The position numbers and the translations under genes were made by a program. Below the pieces are notes generated by a model, which ran no database searches, was not told where the DNA came from, and saw nothing but the letters and a program-made list of their open reading frames with translations. Of a stretch of 47,372 bases of DNA, positions 17,755 through 26,911 are shown piece by piece. The stretch's first letter is position 1. Every line of letters begins with the position of its first letter. Location: the NCBI GenBank assembly GCA_002505775.1, contig DAVY01000017.1:45531-92902 (forward strand), in the 5' to 3' direction. This DNA is from Euryarchaeota archaeon UBA130. Lineage in GTDB: Archaea > Thermoplasmatota > Poseidoniia > Poseidoniales > Thalassarchaeaceae.

Positions 17755-19380
17755 GTGGTGTCAGGGACAGAGCTCGAGGCGGTTGACATTGCAGTTATTG
17801 GGTCAGGTATCGCAGGTTTATTCTTAGCTGTCGAATGTGCTAGATCGGGACTAACCGTGGCAGTCGTGACGAAAAAGGAAGTTACTGCATCTTCTACTAA
17901 TTGGGCCCAGGGTGGAATCGCGGGTGTTCTTGACCCAGATGATTCAGAAGCAATAGAGTCACATGTGAAAGATACCCTTGAGTCGGGAGCTGGACTCTGT
18001 GACGAAGAAGTTGTCAGAAGCGTAATTTCTGAAGCCTCAGAACGTATCAGGGACCTAATTGGGCATGGCGTGGAGTTCGACCATGATTCTTCAGGCAAAT
18101 ACGACATGGTAATCGAGGGAGGACATAGCGGAGCAAGGATTCTCCATTCAAGAGATAGGACGGGGGCGGAAATAGAACGTGCCCTCACTGAAGTGGCCTC
18201 AGGAGAGACTGATTCTAATTTCGTTATTTTGGAGAATTGGATGGCTGTTGATTTGATTCAGAAAGAACATGGGGATCCATCTAAGGGGATATCTGGAGTT
18301 TGGTGTCTCTCTCCTGAGGGAATTGTAATGACCCTTCCCTCGAGAGTAGTAGTTCTGGCGACAGGGGGCTCAGGGATGATGCACAGATCTACCACTAATC
18401 CTTCGATCGCGACCGGCGACGGAGTGGCTATGGCTAGCAGGGCTGGTGCGGATATCAGAGATATGGAATTCATTCAGTTCCATCCGACCGCACTGCATTC
18501 CTCAAACGTCAAACCGTTTCTTATTACCGAAGCACTCAGGGGCCATGGTGCAGTTCTAATGACAATTGAAGAGCATTACAGATGGAGGATGTCAGGAGGC
18601 GATAATCCCTCTTCTGAATCCTTCATGTTGAACTATTCACCAAAGGGGAGCCTTGATACCAGAGATGTAGTTGCTAGAGCGATTGACACTGAGATGAAGC
18701 GAATAGGTGCAATGAATGTCCTTTTAGTGACAGAGCATCTTGACAAAGATGAGCTTTTACACTCTTTCCCAACAATCGCCAAAAGGCTAGATGATGAGGG
18801 TATCGAACTCGGCAAGGATCCGATTCCAGTGACCCCTGCAGCACACTACATGGTAGGAGGAGTCTCGGTAGATGAATTCGGAAGAGCCATGTCAGGAGGA
18901 ACACCGATGCAAGGCCTTTATGCAATCGGAGAAGTTGCTTGCACGGGGTTACATGGGGCCAATAGGCTGGCATCCAATAGTCTTCTTGAAGCCGTGGTAT
19001 TCTCGGGAAGAGCCTCGAGGAAAATCATAGGAGATTGGAAATGTGGAGGGCTTTCGAGTTTGGAAACGGGATTACCGAGGTGGCGGTCGGAAGATTTGGG
19101 CCAACTAGTAGAAAATATTCCTCTGATCACTGATTTGGATGCTCTTCGAGCCACGATGACTCAGGATGTGGGGCTGGTGAAGAGTGATGCAAGGCTGGAT
19201 AGGGCTGGAAGGAGAGTTGAGCATATTGAGAAGGAGGTAGCCAGATATTGGATGAGTAGTAAACCTACCCAGGGCCTGATTGAACTACGTAATCTAGTGC
19301 TGGTCTCAAAAATGGTCATTGAGGCATCTAAATCCAGAAGGGGAAACATAGGATTGCACTATAATATTGATTTGAATTGA
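17755..19380 (+). CDS. nadB: L-aspartate oxidase
   Basis: A flavoenzyme that oxidises L-aspartate to iminoaspartate, the first step of de novo NAD synthesis (with NadA). The Rossmann FAD motif is VIGSGIAGLFLAVECARSG. NadB hallmarks are TNWAQGGIAGVLDPDDS, EGGHSGARILHSRDRTG and VTPAAHYMVGGVSVDEFGR, quoted as VTPAAHYMVGG and VSVDEFGR. ACTGLHGANRLASNSLLEA is the second FAD-binding segment. The 541-aa length is normal. Starts at GTG 17755 or the adjacent GTG 17758 are both open, with GAGGG just upstream. The gene stands alone, divergent from smc over about 170 bases and converging on panE with no gap. Confidence 0.93.
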   Translation: MVSGTELEAVDIAVIGSGIAGLFLAVECARSGLTVAVVTKKEVTASSTNWAQGGIAGVLDPDDSEAIESHVKDTLESGAGLCDEEVVRSVISEASERIRDLIGHGVEFDHDSSGKYDMVIEGGHSGARILHSRDRTGAEIERALTEVASGETDSNFVILENWMAVDLIQKEHGDPSKGISGVWCLSPEGIVMTLPSRVVVLATGGSGMMHRSTTNPSIATGDGVAMASRAGADIRDMEFIQFHPTALHSSNVKPFLITEALRGHGAVLMTIEEHYRWRMSGGDNPSSESFMLNYSPKGSLDTRDVVARAIDTEMKRIGAMNVLLVTEHLDKDELLHSFPTIAKRLDDEGIELGKDPIPVTPAAHYMVGGVSVDEFGRAMSGGTPMQGLYAIGEVACTGLHGANRLASNSLLEAVVFSGRASRKIIGDWKCGGLSSLETGLPRWRSEDLGQLVENIPLITDLDALRATMTQDVGLVKSDARLDRAGRRVEHIEKEVARYWMSSKPTQGLIELRNLVLVSKMVIEASKSRRGNIGLHYNIDLN

Positions 19381-20331
19381 TCAGTCTAGCTGTGATGAGT
19401 CATCTATCCCTCTAACGAGAGCTCTCAGCATTGAATTTAGAGGCGTTGGGACCCCAAGTCCTTCTCCCATCATAATTACATAGCCACAGATTGAGTCTAT
19501 CTCAGTCCTCCTTCCCGACATCAAATCCTGCAGCATTGAGCATCTATTTTCAGAGGTAGACTGGACGACTTCTAGGAGATTTTCCTGCATTTCTTCAAAG
19601 GTAAGATTGATTCCAGAGGCCCTAGCAACAATCAGGGACTCTTCGAGAACGGATAGCGATTGGTCCCACAGACCCGGGCTCTCGAGTAAAGCACCGTTCC
19701 GGACTCCTGAGATGGAACAGATGGGGTTAATTGCGACATTGATGAGGAGCTTCTCCCAACAAGAAGTATTCACATCATCAACCCATATGGGTGATAATTC
19801 AGCGTCTTCCAGTACCTTCAATAGTGACTTTGCCGAGTTGCTAGGAGGATTTCCATCAAGTGAGCCTATAGTAATGGAGCCCCGACCTACCCAATGAGTC
19901 CCATCCTTATCCCTCCAAGCTCCATGGGTTGTAGCTCCGCCCAGAGTACGATTTTTACCAACTCTACTGGCTATATGTTGGGCATGACCCATTCCATTTT
20001 GTACACTTAGGGCGACTCCCCTCTCAGTGAGAATATCTCCGACAATCTGTGATAGAATCGGTGTGGAATATGACTTGCCACAAACAATTGCGATATCGCA
20101 ACTACCGACGATATTCTCTGGCACTGGTCCTGATTCGCTGTCATACACTTCGAATCTTTCCGGGGGGATTACCTCAATTGCTCCTTCAGGCGTGTGTATT
20201 ATCAAACCTTCAGAAATTAGGGATTGTGCGGTGGGGCCTCGTGATATGGCTAAGAGGTCGACATCTGCATTAGATAGTGATGAAAGAAAGACTCCTCCGA
20301 TAGAGCCAACGCCGAGAATAGCGACCCTCAT
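19381..20331 (-). CDS. panE: 2-dehydropantoate (ketopantoate) 2-reductase
   Basis: Reduces ketopantoate to pantoate with NADPH, in the coenzyme A pathway. The Rossmann motif is MRVAILGVGSIGG at the very start. VCGKSYST contains the probable catalytic Lys. GGATTHGAWRDKDGTHWVGRG and the C-terminal domain motif WEKLLINVAINPICSISG, here quoted as WEKLLINVAINP and ICSISGVRNG, fit the family. ATG 20331 overlaps the stop of the preceding membrane-protein gene as ATGA and has GAGAGG upstream; a further ATG 60 bases upstream would add an unrelated N-terminus. The length from the chosen start, 316 aa, is typical. It probably reads through from the ATPase side. Confidence 0.88.
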   Translation of the reverse strand: MRVAILGVGSIGGVFLSSLSNADVDLLAISRGPTAQSLISEGLIIHTPEGAIEVIPPERFEVYDSESGPVPENIVGSCDIAIVCGKSYSTPILSQIVGDILTERGVALSVQNGMGHAQHIASRVGKNRTLGGATTHGAWRDKDGTHWVGRGSITIGSLDGNPPSNSAKSLLKVLEDAELSPIWVDDVNTSCWEKLLINVAINPICSISGVRNGALLESPGLWDQSLSVLEESLIVARASGINLTFEEMQENLLEVVQSTSENRCSMLQDLMSGRRTEIDSICGYVIMMGEGLGVPTPLNSMLRALVRGIDDSSQLD

Positions 20332-22790
20332 TTCCAAACCTCTCTGATATCCGTGAATAAAGTAGTCCCAGAGTCGTCCGGAATTACCCACACAACCGCC
20401 TCATAGCCACTTTCAGGTAGGTTGAGTGTGACGTTTGCACTAGAATTTGACATTATTGACTCGGGTGAATCTATACTCCATGTTTCTCCGGGCGGGGCAG
20501 AAATTGAGATGGTTATTAACTCGTCCTCATTCTGGAAATTAGTAATTTCTATCACACTGGTGGTTATGTATTTCACTCCATTATTCAACCCCCCCGGACT
20601 AACCCAGATTTGGGGCCCGTTTGAAATTTTGAAGGATGAAGTCAATGTGTAATCTTCGCATGTGACAAGCCATCCGTCCTCCTTCAACAACAAAGAGCCG
20701 TTTCCAGAGTATGTTCCTGGAATCTGGATGAATGAGTAATCACCCAAGGTTCTGTTCCAAGAAGTATCTGAGTCTACAACCGGAAAATCTGACTGGGAGG
20801 GGCAGAAAGGTGAGGTAGATTCCACATATCCAATGGTTGAACCAGAAAATTCCCTGGGAATGCTGATGATCCCATCTTTGGAGTTAATCACTGGAGAGGA
20901 GTTGACGATGGGTGTTTGCCACGAACTGGAATTTCCATCGTCCCAAGTAATGTAGAGGAGGGGCCCGAGGTGCCTACCAAGGTAATCAATGGGGCCGCTA
21001 ATTGAAGCGCCATTAACTCCCTCTAGACAAATGTAATTATTTCCTTTTGACAATGTTGTGCCGTTTATTATGGACCATCTAGGATTGGCCACGGAGACGT
21101 TCCCGGTTGAGTCATCACCTACGGTCACAACGGTACAAATTTGGGGGTCTTGTAATGTTCCAGAAAAATCCCAGAGATAGTTTGCTTGATAACGAGTATG
21201 GTTTGGTATTAGGGCAATCACGTGTTCATCATAGTGTCCGGTGATCTCTGTGAAAACTCGAATGCTCGCAGTCATGTTATCCAATATTAGGGAGTTTTCT
21301 TCGGTTAATATGAGATTGATCATGGAGTTCTCTGATTGGGTAATCCCATCCACCCTGCACGCCTGTTGAGTATCGGAGCAATCAGAAGAGAGGCCTAATT
21401 GACTAACTGGCCCTTCTATTCTGAACTGTATCCAGCCAGACACTGGGACAACTCCCTCGGGAGCTATGGCAAGAGGAATAATTGTCTCTTCTCCAACTGT
21501 GTAAACCACTTCACTTGGCCACTGAGAAGTCTTTATTCCCTCGTCCCATTCCGTGACACTGTAAGACCCATTTACGCCTGGGAATGCCAAAATCATGACC
21601 ATGGCAATCACTGTTACAAATTGATTACGCGAGATATCATCGAGGCCTGAAGATTCATCAACTACGAATGGGTCTAATATTGGCGTAGGACTAAATCTCC
21701 TCCAAACCGCTATTGTGGCGATTACTAACCACGGAAACCATGGATCAGCAGCAAAAATAAGGACCATAATTACCAGAGTTGATGCGAAGATTGCCGTCTG
21801 TTTGTCATCCGACAGGAGATTATCCGGGCCCAGTATTGAATGGAGGAGATGATCCCCGGGGAATCCGGGGATTGGAAGCATCATTATCCATGATACTGTG
21901 CATAATCCTAGGCCGGCTATTGCTATTGGGTCAAGCCATTGTAACTTCACATCGAGGGATTCTACTATCCCTAGTGACTCCAAAATTCCAACTATGACAT
22001 TGCCACTGAATGCCATAGGAGGAGACTCCAGATCTGGAGGTTGGGTGGAGGTGTACGAGATTCCAAGGATTGTTAGAAAAATTCCCGAGATGAACATTAC
22101 AAGAGGGGAAGAAATCGAAATAAGTCCGAGAGCCTTTCTATTTGGGATGGGGACCTGATCGGAACGTCTTTGGGAGATAAAGCCAGCAAGTCCGAATGGC
22201 CAAATTGGTTCTGAGAGGGGGAACGCTAGGGGAGACAGATGTCCTATTGATACTCCATATCTGGTTGCAACTCTCCTCCTAACTTCGCTTGCTAAGAAAA
22301 CAGACGCGATGAGGGGAAAGGAGAAATGAGTGCAGGATTCAGCTAACAAAGAGGCATTGAATTCCAAACTTGGGTCATTCCTCAGAATCAGTCCCGATCC
22401 TGCTATGGTCATGAATGAAAACATGGTAATCCAGATCACCACTTGTTGCCACCTTGGCATGACGAAAACATCATTTGGGAGATTTGTGACTGTGAGAATT
22501 GGGGGATTTCCCTTATCCAAAAGTCCGATCATCCCTAACTTCTCTAAGTGCTTATTCATTCTAATTAGGCATTCACTTTCAGAGTCTCCGCCAATAGCGT
22601 TTACTCTCCAAGAGAACTCCCCAGTTTCAGGGTCGCCTAGTATGAAATATCTCGATGAGATTACCTGAATTAAGTCCCTCTTGCTCCACGTTTCCACGTC
22701 GATTTCGAGCCTTCCTTGCGACGGCTCAGTAGAAGTCATGCATGTTGCAAGGGGAAGTCTGATTTTACCCCTCGCTTTTGAGGTCCACAC
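20328..22790 (-). CDS. Membrane protein resembling a site-2 protease (M50) without catalytic motifs
   Basis: An 820-aa protein in three parts: a cytosolic domain (1-110), about eight hydrophobic segments (about 112-420), and a roughly 400-aa extracytoplasmic Ser/Thr/Asn-rich beta region. The membrane part follows the plan of EGY/M50 site-2 proteases: xSEVRRRVATRYGV (about 167-180) sits where HExxHxxxAxxxGV should be, then SPLAFPLSEPIWPFGLAGFI resembles the LPYFIP...GTFGAVI stretch, then PNRKALGLISISSPL. MLPIPGFPGDH (about 304-314) replaces NxLPxxxLDGGH. The zinc ligands are therefore lost (SEVRR; FPGDH) although Glu169 remains. Probably a pseudoprotease; function unknown. It starts at GTG 22790, two bases after the ATPase subunit D stop; ATG 22739 is also possible. 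It is coupled to panE by ATGA. Confidence 0.6.
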   Translation of the reverse strand: MWTSKARGKIRLPLATCMTSTEPSQGRLEIDVETWSKRDLIQVISSRYFILGDPETGEFSWRVNAIGGDSESECLIRMNKHLEKLGMIGLLDKGNPPILTVTNLPNDVFVMPRWQQVVIWITMFSFMTIAGSGLILRNDPSLEFNASLLAESCTHFSFPLIASVFLASEVRRRVATRYGVSIGHLSPLAFPLSEPIWPFGLAGFISQRRSDQVPIPNRKALGLISISSPLVMFISGIFLTILGISYTSTQPPDLESPPMAFSGNVIVGILESLGIVESLDVKLQWLDPIAIAGLGLCTVSWIMMLPIPGFPGDHLLHSILGPDNLLSDDKQTAIFASTLVIMVLIFAADPWFPWLVIATIAVWRRFSPTPILDPFVVDESSGLDDISRNQFVTVIAMVMILAFPGVNGSYSVTEWDEGIKTSQWPSEVVYTVGEETIIPLAIAPEGVVPVSGWIQFRIEGPVSQLGLSSDCSDTQQACRVDGITQSENSMINLILTEENSLILDNMTASIRVFTEITGHYDEHVIALIPNHTRYQANYLWDFSGTLQDPQICTVVTVGDDSTGNVSVANPRWSIINGTTLSKGNNYICLEGVNGASISGPIDYLGRHLGPLLYITWDDGNSSSWQTPIVNSSPVINSKDGIISIPREFSGSTIGYVESTSPFCPSQSDFPVVDSDTSWNRTLGDYSFIQIPGTYSGNGSLLLKEDGWLVTCEDYTLTSSFKISNGPQIWVSPGGLNNGVKYITTSVIEITNFQNEDELITISISAPPGETWSIDSPESIMSNSSANVTLNLPESGYEAVVWVIPDDSGTTLFTDIREVWK

Positions 22791-22792
22791 TC

Positions 22793-23410
22793 TTACTTGT
22801 TCTTGAATCGCTTCAGACGGAAAGTTTCCTCTCTCTCCATCTCCTCTAGCCTCAGCTGTATGAATGTCTGCGCTTCCTTCATTTCTGGTATTACTTTGAA
22901 CTCGAGAGCATTAACTCTTCTTTTTGTGGCTTCGATTTCTTCCAGAAGTCGCTTCAGAGTTGCCTCCATTTCAGCGGCCTTCACTACCTTCTCAATTAGT
23001 AACGAATACGAGTCCGCTGCTTCATCTATATACGGCGAACCTCCTATTAGGCCCAATCCTCTATCTTCGGTTGATAACTTGAGATTCTGGCCATCCACCT
23101 TTGGCACGACAACTCCCATTATGTTCCTCTTGGAAACACTGACTTCTGGCCTCTTTGAAGCGGCTATTGCCGCACTCTTAACCGATAGCCCCCCCTCTAT
23201 GGAGGAGGCGAGGCTGATTGCCTGTAGAGCGTCTCTATAGGTCCCAACAAGCTCCTCCCTAGCTGATATCATCTCCGAGAGAAGAGTTCTGAACTCATGA
23301 AATAGGCCGTCTCTCTTCATTTTCAGGAGATTGTAGCCACTGCTGGTCTGCTTGATGCGACGCTTAAGGTTGATCAACTCGGACCTTGTTGGCTTGATGT
23401 CCAGAGCCAT
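22793..23410 (-). CDS. atpD: A-type ATP synthase subunit D (central stalk)
   Basis: Central rotor shaft of the A1 sector. The family opening IKPTRSELINLKRRIKQTSSGYNLLKMKRD is present (pieces IKPTRSELINLKRRI and GYNLLKMKRDGL). Long helices at both ends form the coiled coil, and the C-terminal part RRVNALEFKVIPEMKEAQTF (RRVNALE and VIPEM) is characteristic. The 205-aa length is standard. It is the last of the nine ATPase genes, and the next gene (site-2-protease-like) begins two bases after its stop, so transcription likely continues. Confidence 0.96.
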   Translation of the reverse strand: MALDIKPTRSELINLKRRIKQTSSGYNLLKMKRDGLFHEFRTLLSEMISAREELVGTYRDALQAISLASSIEGGLSVKSAAIAASKRPEVSVSKRNIMGVVVPKVDGQNLKLSTEDRGLGLIGGSPYIDEAADSYSLLIEKVVKAAEMEATLKRLLEEIEATKRRVNALEFKVIPEMKEAQTFIQLRLEEMEREETFRLKRFKNK

Positions 23411-23425
23411 ATTAAAACCTCAGAT

Positions 23426-24823
23426 TCACTCCTCTTCGTTAGATGATTTCTCTGTTGGATGATACTTGTCTATCCACTTCTGATCAAGTCTGACTAGGTA
23501 CTTGGTATCTATGTTCGATAGAAGGTTCCAAGCCAGATCTAAGGTACCCTCGCTGATCGACCTATCCTCATCTCTACTTTGCCTTAGGAATTGGTCCTCA
23601 AAGATATCAGCGAACTTCAGCAACTGCAGGTCACGCTCATTCAGGGCATCCTCTCCTACAATCGCTACTAGCCCCCTAAGCTCCCTGCCCTGGGCGTAAG
23701 CGGCATAAAGCTGGTCGGACACCGATTTGTGATCCTCTCTTGTTTTTCCATCTCCGATACCAGCGTTCATCAGTCTGCTGAGTGATGGAAGAACATTGAT
23801 CGGCGGATATATTCCCTTTTGGTGAAGTTCTCTGGAAATAACAATTTGTCCCTCTGTAATGTATCCGGAAAGGTCCGGGATCGGGTGAGTTATGTCGTCC
23901 CCCGGCATTGTAAGTATTGGGAACTGTGTAATTGACCCCTTCTTGCCTTTTACCAGTCCGGCCCTCTCGTACAGCATAGCAAGATCAGTGTACATGTACC
24001 CTGGGTAGCCTCTCCTTCCCGGGACTTCTTCTCTGGCAGCACCGATTTGCCTTAATGACTCGCAATAGTTTGTCATGTCTGTGTATATGACCAAGACGTG
24101 GTAGTCATGCTCGAAAGCCAGATACTCCGCCGCGGTTAGAGCCAGACGAGGAGTGATTAGTCGCTCGACCGCTGGATCGTCTGCTAGGTTAACGAATAGA
24201 GCCGAGTTCTCTAGTGCCCCTGTTCTCTCCAAATCGTGCACGAAGAAGTTGTACTCTTCAGCTGTTATCCCCATCGCGCAGAAAACTACGACGAAGTCGT
24301 CGTCGCTACCCACCAATTTTGCCTGTCGGGCAATTTGCAAGGCGATATCATTGTGCGGGAGACCGCTAGCACTGAAGATTGGCAACTTCTGCCCCCTTAC
24401 TAGTGATGTGCAAGCATCTATCGCGGATATTCCTGTTTGAATGAAAGACTCTGGGCTCTGTCTGGAATACGGGTTAATTGCTGCTCCGATTATGTCTGCC
24501 ATTTCGTCAGCGACAATATCAGGACCGCCATCACGAGGTCGTCCTGCCCCGTCAAGAATCCTGCCGATTAGTCCCTTGCTAACTGGGAGCTTGAAAACGT
24601 CCCCTAGGAATTTGACTCCAGTCTGTCTGTCAACGGAGGCGGTGCCTTCGAAAACCTGTACGATTACCTGATCATCCGACGTGTCGAGAACCTGTCCATT
24701 CTTGATTGATCCATCGCTCAGCATCAGCTGTACTATCTCGCCGTATGATACGGGTTCCGTCTTGTTTAGGAAGACCAAAGGCCCCTTTACGTCTGTAATG
24801 GTTCTATACTCTTTTCCACTCAT
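23426..24823 (-). CDS. atpB: A-type ATP synthase subunit B (regulatory nucleotide-binding)
   Basis: Non-catalytic partner of subunit A in the A3B3 hexamer. It lacks a P-loop, having FSASGLPHNDIALQIARQA in that place. It contains YTDMTNYCESLRQIGAAREEVPGRRGYPGYMYTDLA (fragments YTDMTNYCESLR and PGRRGYPGYMYTDLA), diagnostic for the B subunit, and the arginine finger region SLSRLMNAGIG. ATG 24823 has GAGGTGAT upstream and gives the usual start MSGKEYRTI; the upstream in-frame start at 24838 would overlap atpA. The product is 465 aa. Confidence 0.97.
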   Translation of the reverse strand: MSGKEYRTITDVKGPLVFLNKTEPVSYGEIVQLMLSDGSIKNGQVLDTSDDQVIVQVFEGTASVDRQTGVKFLGDVFKLPVSKGLIGRILDGAGRPRDGGPDIVADEMADIIGAAINPYSRQSPESFIQTGISAIDACTSLVRGQKLPIFSASGLPHNDIALQIARQAKLVGSDDDFVVVFCAMGITAEEYNFFVHDLERTGALENSALFVNLADDPAVERLITPRLALTAAEYLAFEHDYHVLVIYTDMTNYCESLRQIGAAREEVPGRRGYPGYMYTDLAMLYERAGLVKGKKGSITQFPILTMPGDDITHPIPDLSGYITEGQIVISRELHQKGIYPPINVLPSLSRLMNAGIGDGKTREDHKSVSDQLYAAYAQGRELRGLVAIVGEDALNERDLQLLKFADIFEDQFLRQSRDEDRSISEGTLDLAWNLLSNIDTKYLVRLDQKWIDKYHPTEKSSNEEE

Positions 24824-24834
24824 AATATCACCTC

Positions 24835-26577
24835 TCAATTTGCCTCCATGCTAGCATCGATCTGCTTGTTCATCTCACTGACCAAATCACTGATTCTGTC
24901 TTCATATCCCTTCTCGAACCTTCCTCTCATGAGGTCTGTGCGTGCGGGAACGTTTACTACATCCTCCAACTGTGCTCCGCCGGCAATTGCTTTCTTTGCC
25001 TCCTCTTGGAATGAAAGTATGGCCTTGGCCATGTGATACTGCAAGTCCAAGTCGCTGAACGTGTCGACATCATGGAATGCATTCTGCTGGAGGAAGAACT
25101 CTCTAATCATCCTAGCAACTTCTAGCGTGAGCTGCTGATCTACAGGGAGTGCGTCTGAACCCACCAATTGAACAATTTCTTGCAGTTCAGATTCAATCTG
25201 AAGGAGCGTACTGATTTCAGTCCTGACCTCTGGGAAGTCGGGAGCAATGTTATCCCTGTACCATTGATCTAAAGCTTGGGGGTAAAGGCTGTACGAATTT
25301 AGCCAATTGATTGCTGGGAAGTGCCTCTGCCTGGCGAGTCCCGCATCTAGGCCCCAGAAAACCTTCACAATTCTCAGAGTACCTTGGCTTACTGGTTCTG
25401 AAATGTCACCGCCGGGAGGTGAGACCGCACCTATCACGGATACCGATCCGTCGGAACCTGAAAGGGTCTCCACTCTTCCTGCCCTCTCGTAGAATTCTGC
25501 TAGTCTACTGGACAGGTAAGCCGGATAGCCCTCTTCTCCAGGCATTTCTTCCAGTCTCGATGAGATTTCCCTCATTGCTTCGGCCCATCTACTAGTTGAG
25601 TCTGCCATTAGTGCTACATTATATCCCATGTCTCTGAAGTACTCAGCTATGGTTATTCCAGTGTAAACCGATGCCTCCCTAGCGGCTACCGGCATGTTGG
25701 ACGTGTTTGCAATCATCACCGTTCTGTTCATCAGTGGCTTGTTTGTGTTTGGATCAATCAGGTGTGGGAACTCGTCTAGAACCTCCGTCATCTCATTTCC
25801 TCTCTCTCCACATCCAATGTAGACCACGATTTGTGCGTCCGACCACTTGGCCAGTTGCTGCTGTGTTACAGTCTTCCCGGACCCGAAGGGACCCGGGATT
25901 CCCGCTGTACCGCCCTTTGCGAGGGGGAATAGGAAATCTAGTATCCTTTGGCCAGTAATTAGAGGTACATCAGGTGCATACTTCTGGACGAAAGGCCTCG
26001 GGTGACGTACTGGCCACTCTTGCATCATGGCAATCTCGGTCCCGTCATCTAATACGCAAACAGTCTCAGTGATGTTGAATGTGCCAGACTTGATACTCTT
26101 CACCTTACCACTCACGTTTGGTGGGACCATGACTCGGTGTTCGATTGTCTCAGTCTCCTGAACCTTACCGATGACTTGCCCTGAGCTCACCTCATCTCCC
26201 TTCTTGGCAACTGCATTGAATTCCCACTTTCTCTCGAGGTCCAAACCATCGGCATCGACACCACGTGTGATGAAAACGCCCATGGTCTCTTCCAGTTTCG
26301 GAAGAGGGCGTTGGATACCATCATAGATCTGGGTCAACAACCCCGGCCCTAACTGCACCGAGAGAGTCTGACCAGTCCTGATAACTGGCTCCCCAGGCTT
26401 TATTCCTGAGGTCTCCTCATACACTTGGATTACAGACTGATCGCCATGCAACTCGATTACTTCTCCCATCAGGCCCTCGTCGCCAACCCTGACGACCTCA
26501 TACATTCTGGGCGATATTCCTACTGCTGTTACAACTGGTCCGGAAATCCGGTAGATTACTCCATTCTCTTTACTCAT
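24835..26577 (-). CDS. atpA: A-type ATP synthase subunit A (catalytic)
   Basis: Catalytic subunit of the A1 head. The P-loop is GPFGSGKTVTQQQLAKWSDA (about residue 230), with the GERGNEMTEVLDEFP motif and SVIGAVSPPGGDISEPV (about 385). The A-subunit-specific non-homologous region (about 115-190) is present. At 580 aa from ATG 26577 it is a normal length with no intein. AGGAAGTG precedes the ATG; a GTG three codons upstream is less likely. It sits between atpF and atpB in the canonical order. Confidence 0.98.
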   Translation of the reverse strand: MSKENGVIYRISGPVVTAVGISPRMYEVVRVGDEGLMGEVIELHGDQSVIQVYEETSGIKPGEPVIRTGQTLSVQLGPGLLTQIYDGIQRPLPKLEETMGVFITRGVDADGLDLERKWEFNAVAKKGDEVSSGQVIGKVQETETIEHRVMVPPNVSGKVKSIKSGTFNITETVCVLDDGTEIAMMQEWPVRHPRPFVQKYAPDVPLITGQRILDFLFPLAKGGTAGIPGPFGSGKTVTQQQLAKWSDAQIVVYIGCGERGNEMTEVLDEFPHLIDPNTNKPLMNRTVMIANTSNMPVAAREASVYTGITIAEYFRDMGYNVALMADSTSRWAEAMREISSRLEEMPGEEGYPAYLSSRLAEFYERAGRVETLSGSDGSVSVIGAVSPPGGDISEPVSQGTLRIVKVFWGLDAGLARQRHFPAINWLNSYSLYPQALDQWYRDNIAPDFPEVRTEISTLLQIESELQEIVQLVGSDALPVDQQLTLEVARMIREFFLQQNAFHDVDTFSDLDLQYHMAKAILSFQEEAKKAIAGGAQLEDVVNVPARTDLMRGRFEKGYEDRISDLVSEMNKQIDASMEAN

Positions 26578-26601
26578 TTTTTTCACTTCCTGTTTAGTTA
26601 C

Positions 26602-26901
26602 TTACTTCCAAAGGTCTACTCCTAGGGCAGACTTGATGGACTCCCGGAGTGTATTATCTTCCTCGGTCCCAATCCCCAATACAGTAGGGGTGACGCTTTC
26701 CGTAAGCTGTAAGCGGAGCCTATCGGAAAGCTTGTTGAGATCTTGATTATCGACTACCACAACCCCGATCTCACTCTGGTTGAGTAGTGATTTGAGTAGC
26801 TCTGACAATTCTTCATCGCTACTCGGATTATACAGATTCTTTACACCTGCTAGTTGAAAACCTAATGTGAACTCAAGAGGCCCTACCACTGCTATTTCCA
26901 T
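26602..26901 (-). CDS. atpF: A-type ATP synthase subunit F
   Basis: Small Rossmann-like central-stalk subunit that modulates A1 rotation. It begins MEIAVVGPLEFTLGFQLAGV, then IGVVVVDNQDLNKLSDRLR, and ends ALGVDLWK. At 99 aa it is typical. ATG 26901 is preceded by GAGGTGAAAGAA, so an in-frame ATG 13 codons upstream, inside the atpC end, is rejected. The gap to atpC is 10 bases. Confidence 0.93.
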   Translation of the reverse strand: MEIAVVGPLEFTLGFQLAGVKNLYNPSSDEELSELLKSLLNQSEIGVVVVDNQDLNKLSDRLRLQLTESVTPTVLGIGTEEDNTLRESIKSALGVDLWK

Positions 26902-26911
26902 TTCTTTCACC

